Source: Shinisaurus crocodilurus | Taxonomy: Eukaryota; Chordata; Lepidosauria; Squamata; Shinisauridae | Assembly (NCBI GenBank): GCA_021292165.1 | Contig: JAHFWL010001212.1 | Location: 113,304 to 177,303 of the forward strand | Direction of reading: 5' to 3' | Length of the DNA stretch: 64,000 bases | Shown: positions 1 to 10,862 of the stretch, piece after piece | Layout of the letters: each line of letters begins with the position of its first letter | How positions within the stretch are numbered: position 1 is the stretch's first letter | Made by a program: the position numbers and the translations under genes | Notes under the pieces: generated by a model | Told to the model about the DNA's origin: nothing | Database searches by the model: none | The model's input: the letters and a program-made list of their open reading frames with translations, nothing else

Positions 1-357
1 GGAGCACAAGGCATTTTGTCAGAACATGGCATGGCTAACACGGCTTCTTCCCCCAAGATCTGTGCAACAGAAGGCTGGACCTGACTGATCAGATTGGACT
101 GTGTAAATCTGACCCTCTTCTCCAATCACAAAACACATCTTGCCCAGTTAGAGAACTAACACAGCCAGAGCACTGTGTTAGCACTGCAGTAGCACCACAG
201 CCAGAGTTTGCTCTCTGCATTGAAAGGGACACTTGCAATTGCTCAACGTACTCGTGCATGTGAACGGCACGATTTTTAGTTGAGAGTCTTAATGGATCAG
301 GTATTTTCCACATCATCCCTCAATATTTCCCTCATCATTCCTACCCCACCCACCATC

Positions 358-846
358 TTAGTGTTCACAAGTGGCATGTATCTTCATGGCAGTGGGAGAG
401 AGAATCGTAAGCAGTTCCTCAGCTGAGGCCTCACTACATTGATCCAAGGGTAACCCCACTCTGTGCCACATGGTGCCCTTGTAGCATGCAATATGGGCAA
501 GTCTTGTTGACAAGAATGAGTTGGGGCTACATCTGGACAAGCTTTTGAGAAAACTCCTCAACCTCCCTCCTTCCCCACTCTGAAATGTCAGTGCGTGCAA
601 CATGTTCCAAGGATTCCGCCAAACAGTCTGAATAGATTTAAACATAGCAGCCTCCATATAGAGGCCACCAGAAAGTGCTTCCCCCATAATGACATTCCAC
701 ATGGTGTGTAGCTGATGTGGAGATGCTGCATATGTTTGGGACGACACAGAGATGTGACAGCTTTTAAATATTATGCCTGCTGAATGCAACAGCTTTTTAG
801 CTGTTTCCACATGTGGACTGTAATGTTTAAATCTGCAGTTAAACAC
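358..846 (-). other. Unrecognised 162-codon open reading frame
   Basis: This is an uninterrupted 162-codon frame from ATG to stop, antisense to the ESF1 intron. I do not recognise it. It has no clear signal peptide, membrane segment or catalytic motif, and its mixed composition with scattered Cys and His is not obviously a transposase or reverse transcriptase. A chance frame or a fragment of an unknown repeat is more likely than a gene, but it is long for chance in this AT-rich intron. Confidence 0.15.
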
Positions 847-1235
847 CAGTTAGAACTCTATAAATATAACATGCTTCCTTGTCTTCATCTCTAGGCAGGG
901 CACGCATTTGACTGTCCTTTGAAATTTTGTTTATAATTGTTTGATAAATTCTGCCCCTGACTTCAGTACTTAAAATGATTAGAGTACTAAAAATGAGCGG
1001 TGCCACATTAAATTTTTGTGAAGCGTATTTTATCCAAAGGAATAGGTTGCCAGAGTGACCATATGCAGTTCTCCTCATTCAATTTCTGTTTATTTCAAGA
1101 TGTATTCACACCTTTGACAAACTGTGTAAAATGAATGCGGAGGGAGCAAGGGGACTGCTCACTTGCCCTTCCTGCCTCCATCTTCACTCCATCTCCACAC
1201 GTTTGGCATAAATGCAGCAAACCATGTACATCTCT

Positions 1236-1357
1236 AACCTACCTCACAGGGTTGTTGTGAGGATAAAATGGAGAGGAGGAGGAGGAGGATTATGTAAGCC
1301 GCCTTGGGTTCCTTGCAGGAAAAAAGGTGGGGTATAAATATAATAAATAAATAAATA
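1236..1357 (+). mobile_element. tRNA-derived SINE, 3' part only
   Basis: The block reads from the CCTACCTCACAGGGTTGTTG segment through AAGCCGCCTTGGGTTCC and GGTATAAATA to an (AAAT)n tail. It matches the 3' half of the fuller copies at 61950-62167 (+) and 35761-35994 (-). The tRNA-like head is missing, so this copy is 5'-truncated. Confidence 0.7.
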
Positions 1358-2444
1358 TGTGCATGAGCTCCAGCTGTACAGTTTTTACCCCTGAAATTTG
1401 GGTGGGGTGGGGACAGTAAATAGTAAGTATTGTATGCCTTGTGTGTACTTGCATAGGAATGTAGACCTGTTTGCTGCATTGAGCACATGGAGGTGATGGC
1501 CATTTAGTCCCTCACCCAAAGTGTGCTCAGTTTGCCAAAGCTGCAAATAACCCTCCAGTGGGATTTGCACACTGTCAGCCGTGCTCAGGATTGAGGCTTT
1601 TGTGTGTTGTGTACATAGCAGGTAGACCTCATGCAATCCTGCAAGTGCATTTATATTTATACATTTAAAATATGACTTGTATTTTATCTCTCCTGCCTGC
1701 TACCACCATTTTACAGCAGTGGCAGTTAACTTTTTTATGCTTTTTGTAAAACAAAACTCCTTTGCTCACCTTGAGCTGACAGCATAAAAGATGCCAGTTC
1801 AGCTCAGAGCTGGATTCTGAGATCCTTTGTATTTAATTCTTTCCTTTTTAGTGTAGACTTCAAAAGCTCAACTGAAAATCCTTTTGATATGCAAGTTTGG
1901 ATCTACTGTGAGCAAACGGCTGCTTGATCTGTGGACATGTGGTCCTTGATACGTGCCATTTTCACATTCCTAAAGAAATATGGTCTTCCTTTTTAAGACC
2001 TTGAGAATTAATGAGACCTGATGGTTGGCTGACAGAAGAAAGTTAAGCTAAAATAGAATGGAAAATTAGACAACTGCTTGAAACATATAATTGTATTGGT
2101 GCAGTACGGCCTTGCTCCTGCTGTGGCATAAATCCCCTGCCTTTCCTACCTCTTATGAGTGTGCGCTGGGCTGGTTCAAACTGCCCCCACAACATGTAGA
2201 CTATGTATGATAGGGTATAGGGACTATTCTTGGGCTCGCACATGAGTCCCCGCCATGTGTGTAATGTCACATGTGACCTAGGGCATATACACCATCTGGG
2301 TAGCATGTACTATTGTACACATGCTTGTGTGTGAACCCATGACTCTCTACCATGTGCAGAGCTTGTATGCTTCAGGACATGCTTGCATCACTCTAATATC
2401 ACTCAGAGAATGGTCTATTCCTGGGACACACAATTATGTTACAT

Positions 2445-2560
2445 TATTAAAGCTGAGGCTCTCAGTCTGGTCAATGTCTGGGTGGGAGACTGCCTCAGGA
2501 GCCCCATCTAAGCCATACTAAGCTTCCCAAAGGAAGAATGGGATATAAGTGTAACGAACA
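2445..2560 (+). mobile_element. Possible 5S rRNA-derived SINE, degenerate
   Basis: The segment CTGGTCAATGTCTGGGTGGG followed by AGACTGCCT resembles the internal promoter (box C) of 5S rRNA. It is followed by a GGGATATAAGTG tail like those of LINE-mobilised SINEs. Divergence is high and the 5' part is not recognisable. It may be a variant of the 5S-derived family seen at 10863-11030. Confidence 0.35.
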
Positions 2561-2811
2561 AATCACAGGGATCAGCCTAAGAATGCTTATCTAGCCTCAT
2601 TGAAGTGAGAGTGATTCTCCTAATTGCCTTTGCTTTTATTGTAAAGTGCTTTCCTTCTTGCCAATAAAAATGTTTTGTAAACAGATAGGCAATTATAGCT
2701 GTTCCTGTTGTGCATTAGCAACTCAGTCTTCAGATGAGACACAGAAACATCTGCAATCCATATTCTGTGAAATGTTGTGCAAACAGATCCTATCTGTTCT
2801 GATTGTAACAG

Positions 2812-2958
2812 GCTGAAATGGCTCTGCTGGTGATGGATGAGGAGGAGGATGAAAGGAGACACTTCAATTATGACAAGATAGTGGAACAGCAGAACCTGAG
2901 CAAAAAGAAAAAAAAGCTATTAATGAAAAAGAAGGAACTGCTGACAGATGACTTCCAG
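2812..2958 (+). CDS. ESF1: ESF1 penultimate coding exon
   Basis: ESF1 is a conserved nucleolar protein needed for 18S pre-rRNA processing in the small-subunit pathway. This exon is 147 nt, 49 codons in phase 0, with an AG acceptor at 2810-2811 and a GTAACA donor at 2959. It encodes an acidic stretch (MDEEEDEERR), then HFNYDKIVEQQNLS, then a lysine-rich run, and ends in TDDFQ. This series is characteristic of the ESF1 C-terminal region, and reading continues in phase into the next exon. The earlier exons lie left of the window. The alternating acidic and basic composition suits a nucleolar RNA-processing factor. Confidence 0.93.
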
Positions 2959-3691
2959 GTAACACTATGGGCTTCCTACTTCTGAAATGTAATAAAAATG
3001 CTGGTCAGCTTGAGTTACAGTAGATCAATAACTACATTTACATGAACACACATTTTTACCATTCTTTCAGAAGGGACAGTTGAAAGATTGAGTTCCAAAC
3101 CATAAATTTTGCACTAGAAATTGGAAACGTTTTGCATCCCTTTTTGTGTTTATGGGTTGATCTGCTATTGTTTGGATAAATATGCTCACTTAAGGCCCAA
3201 ATAATGCTTTCTTCTTGGAATGAAGGGAAAGTACTCTTCTTTGGACTATGAGCTTTTGCTTTCCCTATAATATGGGGGAGACCCGGGATATTCTTCCTTT
3301 GATCTTGCGTTTTGAGGTACATGTAACACACTGCATGATGCAGGTGCAGGGTTGCTTGGGCCTGTATAAGAGGTGGAGAGGATATAAGTAGTTGCCTTAA
3401 TCTTTACCCAGTCTTTGGCTTGGTAAAAACTATTGCCCGTAATAATCATATATTTGATGAATATACTGCAAGTTTCGAGTTGGGGAAGATGTGCCCAAGC
3501 TTGAAATCTTTGTCGTCTTTGGATCTGATTCTCACCCACATGATTTTGTCAACCTACATGCACAGCCACAGAGTCCTTTGCATGCAAGTGCTCCTTCTCT
3601 CAGTGTTTTATGCATATATACCCTTTCATGTGGCCCCTTCACCTGGCGATGCCTTACTTCCTTCCTTACAGCCAACACTGTTCCTTTACGA

Positions 3692-4026
3692 CAGGGGTGC
3701 AGAACCTTTTTCTGTCCACGGGCCAAATTCCATTTCAGATAAGCTCTTGGGGGCTGCATACCAGTGGTGGGTGGGGCTGAAGGCAAAAGGAGGTGGGACT
3801 TAAAAACAAAAAACACTAGCATATTTCAGCTTGAAGGTCTTCCTGCCAGTAACTAAGCATAAAGGGGGCATTTCAACCTTTTAGAAGAGAGAAAAAACTG
3901 AACAAAAGTCTGGAAATCAGCAGATGATCATTGGTTGGGGGAAAGGAGGTGAGGCCAGGGGCATGCCCTCTGGGGAACCCTGGAGGACAGGATTTGGACT
4001 CCCAGGCCTGAAGTTCTGCACCCCTG
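3692..4026. mobile_element. Non-autonomous hAT element (335 bp)
   Basis: The terminal inverted repeats are CAGGGGTGCAGAACCTTTT on the left and AAGTTCTGCACCCCTG on the right. It is flanked by 8-bp near-duplications, CTTTACGA (3684-3691) and CTTTATGA (4027-4034). The CAGGGGTG terminus and 8-bp duplication are diagnostic of hAT transposons. There is no coding capacity. Confidence 0.88.
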
Positions 4027-4109
4027 CTTTATGACAACACTCATCTTGACTTCTCTGTTTACAAACTGAGAGATGCGTTTCCTGAGGAATATTTTCCCCA
4101 TATATTAGG

Positions 4110-4212
4110 CAGGGGTGGGCCACTTGAGGCCCTTCAGTTGTCCCCCATTGGCTGTGCTGGTGGGGAGTTGCAGTCCAACAACATCTGGAGGGCCACAAGT
4201 GGCCCACACCTG
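4110..4212. mobile_element. Short foldback hAT MITE (103 bp)
   Basis: It starts CAGGGGTGGGCCACTTG and ends CAAGTGGCCCACACCTG, so the whole element folds back on itself. The flanks ATATTAGG and CATTTAGG are a degraded 8-bp target duplication. Confidence 0.75.
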
Positions 4213-5112
4213 CATTTAGGGTTGGCCATATGTTTACTATCTGGGAATATGGTGTGCAGGTGGGTCAGCGGGCCTACACATGTGCTCTGCACTGGCTCAT
4301 GAATCCCCCACAGCTTGCTATCTTACAAAAGAAGCGTGAGGACTATAGAAATTAGGGCATTAACCATACGTCTGAATACATAAGACTTTTCATCAAAGAT
4401 TATATAGTAAATATTGTAGGAGGACCTGCTGCCTGACAAAGTGGTAAGTGGTATCTTTGCGGCTGGAAAAGAAGAGGCACAGGGGATATAGAAGATCAGG
4501 GAAATATATCATTCACGCTTGGATCCTTAACAGAACAGAGTTCATGGAATGGGGCTCCCCCCCCTTCAAATCAGCTCTTGGAGTTGGGGGATGTTTGAGA
4601 ATGGAGTGGGATATGGGGTGTAGAGGGCTACAGTACAGATGGAGCGAGGAGTTAGTGGAAATAGCTCCTCCTTATGCATGAATAGAAGAGCAACTTGAGA
4701 TCCAAACATAAATTTCTAGGCTTGGAGAGGTCACAGAAGAATGGGTAAGTTTTAAATGTGGGGTACAGCTTTGTAAAGAGAAGTTATTTCTCCGTGCAAG
4801 GGGAATTGCATTGTTACCTTTTGCATGTGACACAAGGCTGCTCCGTATGTTACACATTTCCCCCTCACTGTGGTGGTCTCTGTGTAGGAGAAAAACATGT
4901 CAATCATGTACAAAGTGAAGCACAAGTATATTTTTTCAGTGAGTACATGGCTTAGACAAGCAATGTACAGCAAACTAAGCATGCTCACAGCTTTTTGTAA
5001 ATGCTGGTGAATGATCGATATTGTCTGTGTGTCGGGTAAGTATGAAGTGGCCCCAACATGCTTGGAACACTGTAGGGTATATAATCTCTTTACCCATTTT
5101 CACCCTGTAAAT

Positions 5113-5411
5113 CAGGGTGGGCAACCTTTTCAGACCACATGCGCTGCTGGGTGGTGGTCAGGGGCTGCATATGCACATACATGAATACATAGTTGCATAC
5201 ACATGCACATGGAAGTAGTAATCCCGGCTGCTTCAGGGTTGCTGAGCGAGTGGGTGGCTAAAGCCTCCTCCCCACAACTAGCAACCCCAATTTGGATGGC
5301 TGTCCCAGCACTGCTAATATCTGGGCTGCAGGGGGGGAAGTGGGTGGGTCTCTCCTAGGCTTCCATGAGCTGCACGGAGAGTGGCCAAGAGGCGTGGGTT
5401 GCCCACCCTTG
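5113..5411. mobile_element. Non-autonomous hAT element (299 bp)
   Basis: The ends CAGGGTGGGCAACCTTTT and GGGTTGCCCACCCTTG are inverted repeats. Perfect 8-bp target duplications CTGTAAAT lie at 5105-5112 and 5412-5419. The interior is non-coding and includes an alternating CATATGCACATACATG tract. Confidence 0.9.
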
Positions 5412-5556
5412 CTGTAAATGATATACATAGCTTTATTTTAATTTAGCTTAACCTGGCTGGTAACTGCTATCTCAAATAGAATGAGATATATGCATTTTCA
5501 TATTCCCTGTCCTGCATTTTTGTTGCAATTAAAGCATCCTTTATTGTTGTTTCCAG

Positions 5557-5844
5557 GTAAATGTTGCTGATGCCAGATTCCAAGCCATGTATACTTCTCA
5601 TCTGTTTAATTTGGATCCTTCAGATCCAAACTTTAAGAAAACAAAAGCAGTGGAAAAGATGTTAGAGGAGAAAGCTCGCCGAAGACAGCAGGAGTTGACT
5701 GAGACAACTGGGAGACAGGACAATATGGCAGAGAGGCAATCTGCCACCAAAAAATCCATAGATCCTGCATTGTCAATGCTAATCAAATCTGTCAAGAATA
5801 AAACAGAACAATTCCAAGCAAGGAAAAAACAGAAAGTCAAATAA
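5557..5844 (+). CDS. ESF1: ESF1 terminal coding exon and stop
   Basis: The exon is 95 codons plus TAA after the acceptor TTTCCAG. It begins VNVADARFQAMYTSHLFNLD, the strongly conserved ESF1 C-terminal motif, and continues PSDPNFKKTKAVEKMLEEKA. It closes with SIDPALSMLIKSV and a lysine-rich end, QARKKQKVK. A charged, Gln/Glu-rich linker of about 30 residues separates the two conserved blocks and looks more variable. The frame is intact through the stop at 5842-5844. An ATG inside the exon at 5587 is not the start, because the conserved sequence begins at the splice junction. TASP1 follows on the same strand, as I know it in human. Confidence 0.95.
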   Translation, partial: VNVADARFQAMYTSHLFNLDPSDPNFKKTKAVEKMLEEKARRRQQELTETTGRQDNMAERQSATKKSIDPALSMLIKSVKNKTEQFQARKKQKVK

Positions 5845-6085
5845 GTGGAAATCTAATATTGAGGATGAAAACTAAAGACTTCTAAAGAAATCAGAGCTTA
5901 TGTTGGTTTAGGGATAAATAAAATCTTGCTCTGAGACCTTCTCCATCTTTTCTGCCAGTTGAGGCTTTTAAATGCTTGCCAAAAATAGTAGCCAAATGAA
6001 TTGCAAACAAGCTTATCCTACAAACAAATGTAACATAGCTGAACATGTTTGACAGAGTTTGGTTTCCTTTAAAAATAAAACCAAG
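5845..6085 (+). other. ESF1: ESF1 3' UTR with candidate polyadenylation signals
   Basis: AATAAA occurs at 5917-5922, about 75 bases after the stop codon, and AAATAAAA occurs again near 6073. Either could direct 3' end formation. The transcript end cannot be fixed from sequence alone. Confidence 0.5.
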
Positions 6086-6975
6086 AGTTTTGTCATTGTT
6101 ATAATGTGGCAACTGGTATTGAGTCTTGAGAGTTGGCATAAGCTTTAGATAAGATTTCCCCCCCTAATGGTGTACTTCATATTTCAAAGATCTGCAAGCT
6201 TGTTAGTAAAATGGACTAACTGAAAACATTGTATGATTGCCTTGAATATGTCATAAGTACAACTGTAAATTAACCCCCACTGATCATTATATTTCGTTTA
6301 GTTATATATGTTTTTGTGTGAGAAGTTTTAATATAGCTTGCAATATTTATGTGAATTCTATATCCATTTTTGACATTTGTAAACTTTGAGAAGTTAGTGC
6401 TTTGACACTCTTTTGAACCACTGCCCCTGGTACATTCATCTATATTCAGGTTTTCCCCCTTTTCCCCCCCAGTGCTGCTGCACATAAGTTTGTTTTACAC
6501 TTTTTTGAATGTCGCACCAGTTCTTTGGTAAAAATGAAGTGTGTTATATCGCTCCTGCATTAGACAGATAATGGAATTTAAATACTAAGCACTTAAGAGG
6601 CTAGACACATGCCTGAGTTGCTGTACAAATTTGTGTCCACAAAGACTATTCTTCCATAAAACACAGTCCTAGTTGTTTCTGGTTGCTCATTAATGTAAAG
6701 ATCAGATCTGTTAGAGTATAGAATTCTACCATGTAATTCTGTATGGATGGGTGAATGGCTCATGACTCCACCTCAAATCTGGTAGGTGTGAAAGAAATAG
6801 AATGCCGCTCCAAATTTATACTGTTCATTTTTCCCTTTGTTGGGACTTGCCAAGTGCACGTCTCCACTGAGGGGATTTGATTGTCCTACAGCCTTTAATT
6901 GCACACTGAATCCACTGGTGGGATTGAATTCCCCCTTAACAGGCTTGGCTGTGAACCAAAAGATACAGGCTGTAC

Positions 6976-7110
6976 CAACCTTCCCTAACCTGGTGCCCTC
7001 CAGAAGTTTTGGATTACAGCTCCCAGCATTTCTGGCCATTGGCCATGCAGACTGGGGCTGATGGGAGTTGAAATCCAAAACATCCAGAGGTACCAGGTTG
7101 GAGAAGGCTA
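6976..7110. mobile_element. Foldback hAT-type MITE
   Basis: The left arm CCTTCCCTAACCTGGTGCCC pairs with the right arm TACCAGGTTGGAGAAGGCT. The core carries the ACAGCTCCCAGCATTTCTGG / GATGGGAGTTG motif shared with the MITEs at 21721, 30839 and 36897. The flanks GGCTGTAC and GGCTATAT suggest an eroded 8-bp duplication. Confidence 0.75.
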
Positions 7111-7390
7111 GGCTATATCATCCTTGTGCCTATTATGTCTGCCACCTTCTCAGCTAATTGGTAGCAGGTGTTATTTTCAAGTCCTAGCAGAACAGGTCTC
7201 CGTAGCTCACTGGTTGCAGTTTGCGTTTGCCCATCCCCATGCCACAATTGGAGAGTGTACTTGTAAATGTGCTACACTACTATTCAGCTAAACAAGGCTG
7301 CAATGTTTAGACTGTTTTTGCTAGGTCTTCTGTGATGTGCTAATCCAACAAATCCATACATGAACATGAGTATTCAGCTTTCTTTCATTT

Positions 7391-7529
7391 AGGGCTGGGC
7401 TGGGAAGCCCGTGGCCCTCCATATATTGGATTCCAATTCCCGTCAGCCCCAGCCAGCCTGGCCAATGGTGAGGGATGATGGGAGTAGTAGTTCATCTATA
7501 TATGAAGGGCCACGGGTTCTCCAGCTCTG
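7391..7529. mobile_element. Diverged foldback MITE
   Basis: The left side has GAAGCCCGTGGCCCTCCATA and the right side TATGAAGGGCCACGGGTTCT, which are inverted. The core has CCCGTCAGCCCCAGCCAGCC and GATGGGAGTAGTAGTT, as in the other MITEs of this group. The exact ends are uncertain. Confidence 0.6.
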
Positions 7530-9489
7530 ATGTAGGGCTCAATGTGCTTTGACATTAAATGTGTCCTAAGCAAACACATCAGGTTTTAAAAGACAACCTA
7601 CTCGCAGGTGCAGGAAGGCCTGATCTTCATTGTGACCACAGATATGGGGATGGGAGGTTTAACCCTTTCCTCCCCCACCAGGGTACTGATTAAAATTGCC
7701 CCCCTCCTGTACCTGCTATATTGTTACAGAGCTCTGATGTGATTGCTAAAGACACATTTATTATAACTGGTCTGACCCTTCTTCACAGATCACATTGGGG
7801 TTTATGTTCTCAAAATTTGTTTCAGCTGGTCTGACAAAATTACATTTCTGTTAGCATAGCATATGCTTTTAAGCCATTTACTGCACTGCCATTTTACTAT
7901 ATTATTGCCAGAATAGGACAGGTGACTGCCATCTACTTTGAAGGTTATTTAATAGGTATGCTTAATCCACCTATGCAGAATATCCAGGCTTTCCCTGAGC
8001 TATAATCTGAGCAGACACTACGCTCTTAAAATGCAGATTAGGCTGCTGAATCTTGCCTGGGTTTCCAGCCACATACTGGACTCTCATTCTTTAAAGCTGG
8101 AACCTGCATATGACTGTGGTGAATATCCTAGACAGGCAGGTCCAATTCCAGAGTATCTTTGAGTACTCTGGTGAAGTATACATTTTATAAACACTGATGG
8201 GTCAGCATATCCACACCTCCTTTAGCAATAACAAATATATTATTTTGGATCGGGAAGTTTCAAACTTTGTTAGAGAGCACCCTGCCCCATAAAGAAACAA
8301 ACCCATATTCAAATTTCCTGTATTGGAACAACAGTGCTTACTAACCTCTAGCTATAGATAACAGATCAAAGGGAGGTAGAGGGAGTGAGGACCTCAAGAG
8401 CATGCTTCAAACCACCTATGCAAAAGAATAAATTCAGTTATGGGTAAACCAGCACTAATTACATAAAAGATGAGAAGGGACAGGGTGGGTAACCAGAAGG
8501 GAATTGTGTGGAAAGACTGAGCTCCATTCAGTGCTGGCACTCAAAAGAAATTCTTGGGTTCAGAATTCTTTAATTCTACGTGTATCTCTTTTGCACCAGG
8601 CTCCGGTCGGTGGGTCTCGGGCCTCTAGTAAAAAAAGTAGATCCCTCAAGTCTGAAGTCTGCCCACCACTCTTCTACAGTACAGCACTGATTATGTATTT
8701 ATTTAAAGTATTTATGTACCACCCTTCATTAAGAAATCTCTCTGTGTGCGTGTGTGTACAGAATTAATTAAAACAATAAAAAAAATGCCACGCTAAAAAC
8801 AGAAAACCTACCAAGTATTTAAAAACCAGCAAATGCCTAGTTAAACAGGTAGGTTTTTAACAGGCCCAGCTCAGATGTTTGAGATGGTTGTCTATTTATG
8901 TACAGGTAAGCTGCAGCATTACAGCCTTGTCCCTGAACAATGGCTGAGTGAGATGCTTCCTCCCACCTTTTCTTCACTACCTACCTGCTGCTTTTGACAT
9001 CGTTACGCTAGATCTCTCAGCTGGATTTGTATCTTTTGTCCATGGTATATTTGTTTTGGCATGTGTTGAGAAGTGTGTCTATCCAACAAGGAGCGGGAGA
9101 GGTGGGGGCAGCAGGGCAAATGGCTATAGGACATGTTTTGGTTTCAAGTGTGCTCTGAAATCTCACCTTTTACAGCACACAGCAGAGTGCTTGAAGGTTT
9201 CATTTTAAAAGTATTGGCTTATGGAAACTCCCGGGCAAGGTTTAATCATTTGTCTCTGAAATATGAGCATGTTGGAACAACCACAGATATTTGGACCTGG
9301 CCAGTTTAGAATTTATTTGGAACATTTTCATGGCAGAGCTTTAGGAAGAAACTTTATTTGAGGAAATGCATAAAACATTGGATTTATATTCCATGTGCCA
9401 TAAAAAGGGTGGGGGGGAGTCCTTGTCCTCATGGTCATTCAAAGTTATCGCTTACAGTCGAACCAGCTCATGCTTTTGATTTCTGGCAT

Positions 9490-9725
9490 TTCTTCCCTGC
9501 ATTTCTATATTAAAATATAATTGGTGGCTTAACAAACAATAAAACAGCAATCAGCAAGTATAAAATAACAGTTCAAATGATCCACAACAGTTTACAACCA
9601 GACTAAAAGCTGGTGTAGCGGTAAAATCCTTCAGAAAAGCAATAACCTTGAGAGGCTTGCTTAAATAAAATCATTATCACTGCTAGTCTCAAAGTGAGCA
9701 GCAGTGGAGCCAAATATGTCTCTTG
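9490..9725. mobile_element. Probable LINE 3'-region remnant interrupted by a solo LTR
   Basis: The sequence has a run of short A-rich segments and GGTGGCTTAACAAACAATAA, as in reverse-strand L2/CR1-type 3' ends. Directly after the LTR the text resumes with TCCAGATTTTGGGTGCCAGT and GGCTCTGTCTCTACCCACC (10487-10640), probably the same repeat. I infer that the LTR element landed inside this older repeat. Confidence 0.35.
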
Positions 9726-9730
9726 GAAAC
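9726..9730. repeat. 5-bp target site duplication, left (GAAAC)
   Basis: GAAAC directly precedes the TGTGGAG end of the solo LTR and is repeated exactly at 10482-10486. A 5-bp duplication is typical of Ty3/Gypsy integration. Confidence 0.88.
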
Positions 9731-9758
9731 TGTGGAGAAAGCCTAACACAACAAGTTG

Positions 9759-9800
<42 letters not shown>

Positions 9801-10481
9801 CTCCGCCCAAGGGAGGGGGGCGAGGAAGGGGGGATGAAGTCACAGGAGAAGTAGCCAGACAGACCGTCATCCCCAACAAAGAAGAGTCTCGGTGGAGATC
9901 CACAAAAACCCAGGAAGGACCATCAAACTATCAGGGCAGTCTCAAAGAGCTGTGAAGTACCAGTACGTCACCTTCTCCCTGGGCAGGAATAAGCCCCACC
10001 TGACCTGGAGGGTGGGGAGAGCGGGAACTCAGGGGTAGAAAACCCCTCTCCCGGTAAAGGGTTGTTGGGAACCCAGGGTACTTCGGAACCAGATTTGTTC
10101 TCCAGGCGGCAGCTGGAGTAAGCCTTCCCATCCCCGGATCTGCCAATTCGGAGCCAGACTGAAATTGACTAGCGTAACATCTTTGATCTGAGGTAACTGA
10201 CTAGTTCCAATATGCTAGCCTGGGAGTCTGTTTCATTGACAAACGCAGGGGTCAACTAAGGTTGTGTTGACATTGTAGTATTCCTAGAAAGCTGTTAGTT
10301 CCGCTCCATATCTTGTGTAAACAAATAAAAGCCTTATTTGGTCATTTAAAGGGCTCTGGTTTCCTCTTGTGTGCGCGAGCCTCCCGGGCGGTCTCTAGCG
10401 CTTGTACGGGCTGTAACTCAGTGCCGGTTAACCCGTTAAGCGCCGAACTCACGCAAAGGATCCTGTTAGTGATCCTTCACA
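9731..10481 (+). mobile_element. Solo LTR of the Gmr1-like Ty3/Gypsy family (751 bp)
   Basis: It begins TGTGGAGAAAGCC and ends GATCCTTCACA, the same ends as the LTRs of the full element at 23535-29767 read on its own strand. The two align along their length: the CA/GT microsatellite near the 5' end, a purine-rich GGGAGAGCGGGA segment, CAAATAAAAGCCTTATTTGG, and GCGCCGAACTCACGCAAAGGATCC at the 3' end. Flanking GAAAC duplications show a complete insertion later reduced to one LTR by recombination between its two LTRs. It is oriented opposite to the full-length copy. CAAATAAAAG at 10320-10329 could serve as polyadenylation signal or TATA element. Confidence 0.9.
9765..9798. repeat. (CA)n microsatellite inside the LTR
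   Basis: About 17 CA units follow a CGCGCG start. The same site in the full element's LTRs carries a shorter GT/GCGT tract on the opposite strand. The repeat is therefore part of the LTR and its length varies between copies. Confidence 0.9.
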
Positions 10482-10654
10482 GAAACCTATTCCAGATTTT
10501 GGGTGCCAGTACCAAAAAGGCTCTGTCTCTACCCACCATTCATTCAATGGGCAAGGGGAGCTGGAGAATGGCCTTGGTGGTGAAGAAAACTTCTCAGGCA
10601 GATAGAAATACTCTGCTTCAAGACCCTTCCAGACTTTAAAGGTAGTGAAGCCAC

Positions 10655-10765
10655 TTTCACATTGCCAAAAAAGAGGAAATGCAACACCAACTAAGAGGAC
10701 AAAAAAGGACAGATTTGCATAAAAAATGCATGTGCTAATTGACATGCATTATTGGAAATAAAGAT
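10655..10765. repeat. Dispersed 'GAGGACAAAA' repeat, partial
   Basis: GCCAAAAAAGAGGA, AGAGGACAAAAAAGGACAGA, TTTGCAT and a GCTAATT block recur in the same order at 13310-13385, 15457-15525 and, more loosely, 22165-22240. I cannot assign the family. Confidence 0.5.
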
Positions 10766-10862
10766 GGAGCTGGAGGCTACTGCTGCTTCACTTTGCAGCA
10801 TGCCACCCTCCCAGTTTATTTTTTTATTTAAGAAATATCTTTTTTTAAAAGGAGGGGCAGGT

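Larger units (their letters stand above)
1..2811 (+). other. ESF1: ESF1 intron (partial, upstream of the penultimate coding exon)
   Basis: I see no ESF1-like coding exon here. The stretch ends at a good acceptor (pyrimidine-rich tract, then AACAG) at 2811. It contains the 3' half of a tRNA-SINE (1236-1357), an unrecognised 162-codon open frame on the minus strand (358-846) and a weak 5S-like SINE piece (about 2445-2560). The rest is unremarkable AT-rich intron. Confidence 0.75.
2959..5556 (+). other. ESF1: ESF1 last intron
   Basis: The intron is bounded by GTAACA and TTTCCAG. It carries three non-autonomous hAT copies (3692-4026, 4110-4212 and 5113-5411). I see no other coding sequence. Confidence 0.85.
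6086..9490. other. Intergenic, AT-rich, mostly unassigned
   Basis: It contains two hAT-type foldback MITEs (6976-7110 and about 7391-7529) and a LINE-tail-like stretch around 8690-8870. I find no supported gene. The open frames at 8504-8767 and 8948-9208 are short and unrecognised. Confidence 0.5.

Noticed and set aside
5598..5840. 80-codon minus-strand frame
   Set aside because: It is the antisense shadow of the ESF1 terminal exon.
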